Shown: one piece after another, positions 60,062-64,000 of the stretch
How positions within the stretch are numbered: position 1 is the stretch's first letter
How the letters are laid out: every line of letters begins with the position of its first letter
Source of the DNA: Halorubrum xinjiangense
GTDB lineage: Archaea; Halobacteriota; Halobacteria; Halobacteriales; Haloferacaceae
Length of the DNA stretch: 64,000 nucleotides
Direction of reading: 5' to 3'
Assembly (NCBI RefSeq): GCF_900102375.1
Contig: NZ_FNBO01000007.1
Coordinates: 97,162-161,161, forward strand
Program-made: the position numbers and the translations under genes
The notes under the pieces: generated by a model
The model's input: only the letters and a program-made list of their open reading frames with translations
Told to the model about the DNA's origin: nothing
The model's database searches: none

Positions 60062-61120
60062 ATGTCCTCGCCAGAATGCGGGACGTTGTCTCCGGTACTC
60101 GATACGCTCCACACCGGTGTGGCGATCTATGACGCCGCCTCCGGGGCTGTTATCGACGCGAATGCGCGACTGGAGGAAATCCTCGGTTACAGTTCGGACC
60201 AACTACGTGAGCTCTCAGTGGCGGAATACACGGCGAACACCTACCCGCACACCGAGTCCGAGTTCCACAATCGACTCTCCAAGGCCGCCAACGGAAGCCC
60301 GCAGCAGTTCGTATGGCGAGCCAAACGAGCGGACGGCGAACTCATTTGGATTCAGGTGTTCATTTCGCGACAGCGCCCGACGGCGGACCGCTGTGTCCAC
60401 GTCGAGGTACGAGATATCACACGTCACTACGACGCCCATCATCGGGCGGAGCTGTTCTGGCGCGTCCTCCGGCACAACCTCCGGAACGAGGCCGCGATCA
60501 TCATCGGATGCGCGGAGCAGGTAATGAAAGGCACCGAGAGCGAACCGTCCGAGGAGATCATCTCGACTATTCGGTCCAGAGGCGAGAAGCTCGGTAACAT
60601 CGCGACGTCCGTGAAACAGATCGAACACGCGGTGACCGACTCGCAGACGAACGTCGTCCGGGTTTCCGCCGCGAGCGCCGTGCGGGACGTCGCAGACCGA
60701 ATGGGTGCCGAACACCCTGACGCGGACATCCGGATCAGCGAACGGAAACCGATGTGGATCGACGTCAACGACGCGTTCGAGTACGCGCTCGCACACGCCG
60801 TCGAGAACGCGATCGTCCACAGCGACGACGAGGCGCCGGTCGTCGAGATAACGGTCGGCCCGTCGCCCAACACCGGTCGCGCGGAGATCCGCATCGAAGA
60901 TGCGAATTCGCCAATCCCGCCCGAGGAGATCGCCGCGCTGTTCTCGCCGACCGTCACCACGAGCACGTCCCACGGCTCCGGGATCGGCCTTTTTGTGATG
61001 AAGTGGTGCGTCGAATCACTCGGCGGAGAGGTGTTGTTCGAATCGCGGGATTCCGGGGGAAACGCCGTCTGCTTACTGTTGCCGCCGAAGCAGCTCCCGG
61101 ATTCGACGACGACCGATTGA
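60062..61120 (+). CDS. PAS-domain sensor histidine kinase
   Basis: 352 residues, soluble (no membrane helix). A PAS domain at about residues 10-125 (LDTLHTGVAIYDAASGAVIDANARLEEILGYSSDQL, ending HVEVRDITRHYD). A HisKA-like dimerisation helix carries the phospho-acceptor His in RVLRHNLRNE (about residue 141). The HATPase domain has the N box AHAVENAIVHSDDEAP, G1 IRIEDANSPIP and G2 SHGSGIGLFVMKW. No receiver or output domain is attached and no partner regulator gene is adjacent. The palindrome at its promoter may be a binding site for its regulator. Confidence 0.92.
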   Translation: MSSPECGTLSPVLDTLHTGVAIYDAASGAVIDANARLEEILGYSSDQLRELSVAEYTANTYPHTESEFHNRLSKAANGSPQQFVWRAKRADGELIWIQVFISRQRPTADRCVHVEVRDITRHYDAHHRAELFWRVLRHNLRNEAAIIIGCAEQVMKGTESEPSEEIISTIRSRGEKLGNIATSVKQIEHAVTDSQTNVVRVSAASAVRDVADRMGAEHPDADIRISERKPMWIDVNDAFEYALAHAVENAIVHSDDEAPVVEITVGPSPNTGRAEIRIEDANSPIPPEEIAALFSPTVTTSTSHGSGIGLFVMKWCVESLGGEVLFESRDSGGNAVCLLLPPKQLPDSTTTD

Positions 61121-61931
61121 GTTCGTCGTTCGCGACGGCGCGTACGTCTCGGCAGGAGTTGTCCTACGAAGCTCAGTCAGCACGAATACATCCCTAATTC
61201 ACTCTATTGGATATCGAGCCGAGCTCTGTCGGAGGCGACGTGTCCGGAGACGAAACGGAGGGGTTCACGAAAACAACCGGAGCGACCGTACCTGTAAATC
61301 ACCTCGATAATCGCAAGCCCACACGCAGACATACGGAGCAGAACAAATGTCTATTGAGCCGAAAGTGATGTGTTTCACTTGGAGATCTCACCTGTCGGTA
61401 ATTCCGCCTTCGAATCCGTCTCTGAGGTGCGATTCGAGTTCGCAGCGGGGAGCCAAGTGGGCGGCGCGATCTCCCGATCCGAACGGTCCGAGAATCTCTC
61501 GAGGCCCGCGAAAAGGTTGAGGCACAGTAGGCGCTCACTGTTTCTGTCGGACTGCTCGTTCCCGCTGACCGGCCCTGTTCGGCGTAGCGTTCCCAGCGGA
61601 GTCAAGCAGCGTCACGGGCGTACAGACGCACGGCCCCTTTGTCAGGTCGTACAGCCGGTTACCGTGGACGAACGGGCTCATCCCGACAACCCCCGTTCCA
61701 CGTCTCGCTGGCCTTGCGGACGGGGTTCATCTACGGGTCCGGCGTGTGGACATCTATTGAATCCGATTTCAGGATCGGGTTCGGAAGGAATAGATTTGTC
61801 TCTTTTTGTGATTTAACAAGCCTCTACGGAAGAATTAGCATTAATTGTGGAACGGCACATGAAGAGGCGGGCACGACGGGACTTGAGTCCCGTAATTATC
61901 CCGCTGTAATCGGCTTGAATTTGTATGACAC
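61121..61931. other. Gene-free region bordering the integrated element
   Basis: 811 bases between the kinase gene and the integrase 3' end. Open frames here are Ser/Arg-rich and unlike known families. It contains the hairpin at 61876-61893, 38 bases from the integrase stop. The attachment site of the element probably lies at its right edge, but no tRNA gene or duplicated end can be recognised from one side. Confidence 0.55.
61876..61893. repeat. Hairpin next to the integrase 3' end
   Basis: Perfect 7-bp stem ACGGGAC with loop TTGA, nested inside a GCGGG...CCCGC pair (61868-61905). It could act as a terminator for the integrase transcript, mark the element boundary, or be a solitary IS200-type end; the loop resembles that of the IS605 hairpins at 52462 and 53849. 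Confidence 0.45.
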
Positions 61932-62975
61932 TCATTGTTGTATAATCCGCCAGCGGCGGTCTGCCTTCTCGCGCTCCGAAGCGCGGTCGTAGTGCTTGTC
62001 GAGAACGTCCTCGCTCGCGTTGAGCTGGTCCGAAACGACGCCCCGAGGGACGCCGTCGTTCCGATACTTGGTCACCCGCGCCTTGCGGGCATCGTGCGGC
62101 GACCGAGCAGACGGACACCCGCTCACGTGCCGGAACGTCGCGAATTTACACGACTCCGGATCCTCGTCGTGCGGGCACTCCTTCCCGATGAAGCACGGGC
62201 GAGTCCATCGGTAGAATGCCTTCCGGATGGTCCCGGCCGCGATCCGGCCCGCGTCGGTAGTCACGAGCGGGTTCCGGCCGTGGTCGTCGACGGCGTCCGT
62301 CCGCGGACCGTCGATGTAGTCCTGTAAAATCTGTGCGACTCGGCGGCTGACACGGTTGACCCGCTCGCTCGCGGCGTCGTTCTTGAGCGGGGTTCCGGTC
62401 TCCGGCCGGTGAACGAACTCGATCGAGGGCTTGTTGCCCTCCAAGTCGAGATCCTGGAGATCCAGCGACCGGACCGCACCGAGACGCGCGCCCGTGTGCC
62501 AAATCAACGCCCAGACGACGTGGTCGCGGCTCGCGTACTCGTACCGAGAGAGGTACTCGACGATGTCCGCTGCTCGCTCCGGTCGAAGGTACGAGTCGCT
62601 CACTTCGTCCTCGCGGGTGAGCTTCACGAGCGGCACCTTCTCGTACAGATCTGATGGGACCGCTTCGATCTCCCCACAGAACTTGAGGAACGACCGCAAC
62701 GTCGAGAGGTTCGAGTGAAGCGTCTTCTTGGCGAGTTCGTCGACCTTGCTGTTGCTATACCCTCCCTCCCGGCGCCAAATCCGGTATTCGTACAGGTCCC
62801 GACCGGAGAGTTCGTTCAGATTGTCGATCGAACCCTCTTCGCGACACCACTCGACGAACGGCCGAAGTTCGCTCTGGTGGGTCGTCTGGGTCCACTCGGC
62901 GCGGTCCTCTTTCATCCGGTCGAGGTGCATCTCGACCGCTCGCTCGGGCGGGATCGGTTCTAACTCGTCACTCAT
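61932..62975 (-). CDS. XerC/D-type tyrosine recombinase (integrase)
   Basis: 347 residues from ATG 62975 (MSDELEPIPPERAVEMHLD). An N-terminal SAM-like core-binding domain (about residues 15-125) is followed by the catalytic domain: first Arg in WHTGARLGAVRSLDLQDLD, SPHDARKARVT with the His and second Arg, and the nucleophilic Tyr in LDKHYDRAS. A Cys/His cluster (FIGKECPHDEDPESCKFATFRHVSGC) is inserted before the HxxR motif. It would integrate or excise the element that runs past the right edge. Its start overlaps the upstream 36-residue gene. Confidence 0.92.
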   Translation of the reverse strand: MSDELEPIPPERAVEMHLDRMKEDRAEWTQTTHQSELRPFVEWCREEGSIDNLNELSGRDLYEYRIWRREGGYSNSKVDELAKKTLHSNLSTLRSFLKFCGEIEAVPSDLYEKVPLVKLTREDEVSDSYLRPERAADIVEYLSRYEYASRDHVVWALIWHTGARLGAVRSLDLQDLDLEGNKPSIEFVHRPETGTPLKNDAASERVNRVSRRVAQILQDYIDGPRTDAVDDHGRNPLVTTDAGRIAAGTIRKAFYRWTRPCFIGKECPHDEDPESCKFATFRHVSGCPSARSPHDARKARVTKYRNDGVPRGVVSDQLNASEDVLDKHYDRASEREKADRRWRIIQQ

Positions 62976-63078
62976 CGGATTCCTCCAGATCTCCCGTCTC
63001 GTCGTTCTCGCCGTCCTCATCGTCGTACATCGCGAGCTGCTCGGCGATCCGGCGGGCGTGTCCGCTCTCGTCACTCAC
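62968..63078 (-). CDS. 36-residue acidic protein between integrase and zinc protein
   Basis: GTG start overlapping the stop of the upstream gene as GTGA, and a stop overlapping the integrase start by eight bases. Begins MSDESGHARRIAEQLAMYDD and ends in a run of Asp/Glu. No motif. The two overlaps and matching codon use suggest it is translated as part of the integrase operon; it could assist or restrain the integrase, or simply couple translation. Confidence 0.55.
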   Translation of the reverse strand: MSDESGHARRIAEQLAMYDDEDGENDETGDLEESDE

Positions 63079-63335
63079 GCGGATCCCTCCTCACCGTCGA
63101 GATCTCGGTCGTAGGGGCCCACCGTCGTCACGAGCCGCACCCGATCACGGGTCAACTCGGCGCCAGTCTTGCGATCGCGGAGAGTCTGAAAGACGCCGTC
63201 GTAGTCGTCGCTCGCGGCGCACTTCTGACACCAGAAATGGTGATTCGTCGGCTCCCACGAGCGGTGGCCTCGGGGGCACACGAACCGCCACCTATCCTGC
63301 CGGTCTTCGATCCGCACAACTTCTTTCGGAGGCAT
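63075..63335 (-). CDS. Small zinc-finger protein of haloarchaeal integrated elements
   Basis: 86 residues from ATG 63335 (MPPKEVVRIEDRQDRWRFVC). A Cys/His set, FVCPRGHRSWEPTNHHFWCQKCA, suggests one zinc site. Similar short proteins accompany integrases in haloarchaeal proviruses, as I recall. A T-rich TATA element on this strand (about 63358-63364) lies about 26 bases upstream, so this is the promoter-proximal gene of a three-gene integrase operon. Confidence 0.75.
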   Translation of the reverse strand: MPPKEVVRIEDRQDRWRFVCPRGHRSWEPTNHHFWCQKCAASDDYDGVFQTLRDRKTGAELTRDRVRLVTTVGPYDRDLDGEEGSA

Positions 63336-63717
63336 CGACTCTGACCGAAGAGACGGTGTTAAAAAGAGAAGATCCAGACGCGGGCGGTGAAACTGAAAGT
63401 AGTCGCCTCCGACGATTGTGTTGCGGTTCCTCGGTCGATCGGGGATTTCAAACCCCGGCGCGTAGTGGTCGAACATGGCTTTCGTGGCCTAGACACGGAA
63501 GCCCACGCGGACCCGCTGTCCCAGCAGCGGGGTCCGCTTTTGCGAACAGTGGGGCCCATCGAGGCATGACGGGTCCGCGACAGTACTTCCGTATCAGGCA
63601 CACACGTATACAGGGTACTTAATTTTGATGCTGTTCTCTATCAGTACTAAATGAGCTTTCAATCAAATACTGGCTATTACCACACAACTAAGACCTGTCT
63701 AACGGTATTCTCAGGTC
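63336..63717. other. Control region of the integrated element, possible small RNA
   Basis: 382 bases between divergent genes. It holds a TATA-like run usable on both strands (TTAAAAA about 63359-63365), a hairpin CGGGG...CCCCG (63440-63457) and a strong GC-rich hairpin 63507-63537 followed by TTTT (63538-63541), an intrinsic-terminator-like structure on the plus strand. AT-rich sequence after 63600 should contain the promoter of the repressor-like gene. Confidence 0.5.
63507..63541 (+). terminator. Hairpin followed by T run in the element control region
   Basis: Left arm GCGGACCCGCTG and right arm CAGCGGGGTCCGC (one bulged G), loop of about six bases, then TTTT. No protein gene ends here on the plus strand, so if it terminates transcription the transcript is non-coding. 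Confidence 0.45.
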
Positions 63718-63984
63718 ATGAGGCCCGTGGTGAGTTGGATGACTAAGTCCGATGATGCTATCCTAGAACTTCTCGATGAGTGTGGGATAGCGATTCCCCC
63801 ACGGGCGATCGCGTTCAACGTCGACAATGTATCGCGCCCCACGATCGATCGACGTCTTCCAAAGCTTGAGGACGCAGGACTCGTGGAACGCTACACCGAT
63901 CCACAGGGATACACTCGGATCACTAATCGTGGTCGCGCCTACCTCGCTGGCGAACTCGACGCTAGCGACCTCGGAGACGAGTGA
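63718..63984 (+). CDS. Winged-helix, PhiH1-repressor-like regulator
   Basis: 88 residues from ATG 63718; ATG 63739 (MTKSDDAILELLDECG) is equally possible and closer to family N-termini. A winged helix covers most of it: DDAILELLDECGIAIPPRAIAFNV, recognition helix in SRPTIDRRLPKLEDAGLVERY, wing QGYTRITNRGRAYLAGEL. Haloarchaeal proviruses carry such proteins as repressor-like regulators. Divergent from the integrase operon, it probably controls the element's transcription. The DNA continues past the window edge. Confidence 0.82.
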   Translation: MRPVVSWMTKSDDAILELLDECGIAIPPRAIAFNVDNVSRPTIDRRLPKLEDAGLVERYTDPQGYTRITNRGRAYLAGELDASDLGDE

Positions 63985-64000
63985 GGTGGGTCACGTCGCT

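Noticed and set aside
61370..61816. 148-residue open frame between kinase and integrase
   Set aside because: Ser/Arg-rich composition, no family resemblance, no promoter at suitable spacing; codon pattern is that of non-coding DNA.
63425..63545. A tRNA gene or tRNA fragment near the integrase (GGGG-TTTGAAA-CCCC-like arm and a GC hairpin)
   Set aside because: The arm has an 8-base loop without the T-loop consensus on either strand, and no acceptor, D or anticodon stems can be paired around it.

Overview
The window is a GC-rich chromosome segment of a haloarchaeon (class Halobacteria), most likely Halorubrum or a close relative. The class assignment rests on very acidic proteins, TATA boxes about 25-28 bases ahead of many start codons (leaderless transcripts), archaeal TyrRS, PheRS and MCM, a HalOD1 domain, an RdfA/SMC-related pair, PibD-type pilins and a PhiH1-repressor-like regulator. 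The genus is an inference from composition and repeat style. I found no rRNA, tRNA or CRISPR array.

Bases 1-20639 are mostly housekeeping: a membrane site-2 protease with CBS domains (cut by the window edge), a RuvC/RNase H-fold DUF460 protein, tyrS, a NucS-N-like zinc-ribbon protein, a Ski2/Hel308-like helicase, a TRAM protein, and mcm interrupted by a 646-residue intein. A tight run of small haloarchaeal genes follows mcm and ends in a MinD/ParA-like ATPase. After it come an M48-like protein without its zinc site, a HalOD1 protein, pheS-pheT and a 51-residue zinc-ribbon protein. A short AT-rich patch lies over the Walker A codons of mcm.

Bases 20700-25800 encode sugar-acid breakdown of the De Ley-Doudoroff type: galactonate dehydratase, a PfkB KDG/KDGal kinase preceded by an overlapping 13-codon ORF, a KDPG/KDPGal aldolase, and two candidate sugar dehydrogenases. 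A 1.1-kb gene-free stretch separates this from a carbohydrate island (26.9-44.5 kb): TrmB regulator, GH3 beta-glycosidase, secreted CRTAC1 and DyP-like proteins, a five-gene Dpp/Opp-type ABC transporter, and then epimerase, aldo/keto reductase, Gfo/Idh and sugar-isomerase genes. Together they suggest uptake, cleavage and oxidation of oligosaccharides or glycosides.

Bases 44.6-50.9 kb hold a UspA protein, a small membrane protein, a HEAT-repeat protein, an archaea-specific SMC-related protein beside rdfA (cell-shape control in Haloferax), an AT-rich gap and a haloarchaeal DNA-binding family protein. Bases 51-54 kb carry two tandem pilin genes with similar long leaders, then an IS200/IS605 element whose TnpB has lost its N-terminus. 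Bases 54.1-61.1 kb encode a metallophosphoesterase, polyphosphate kinase, small zinc-finger, lipoprotein, transglutaminase-like and DUF7511-like proteins, and a PAS histidine kinase. From about 61.9 kb to the right edge lies the end of an integrated provirus or similar element: tyrosine integrase, two overlapping small genes, a control region with terminator-like hairpins, and a winged-helix repressor-like gene.
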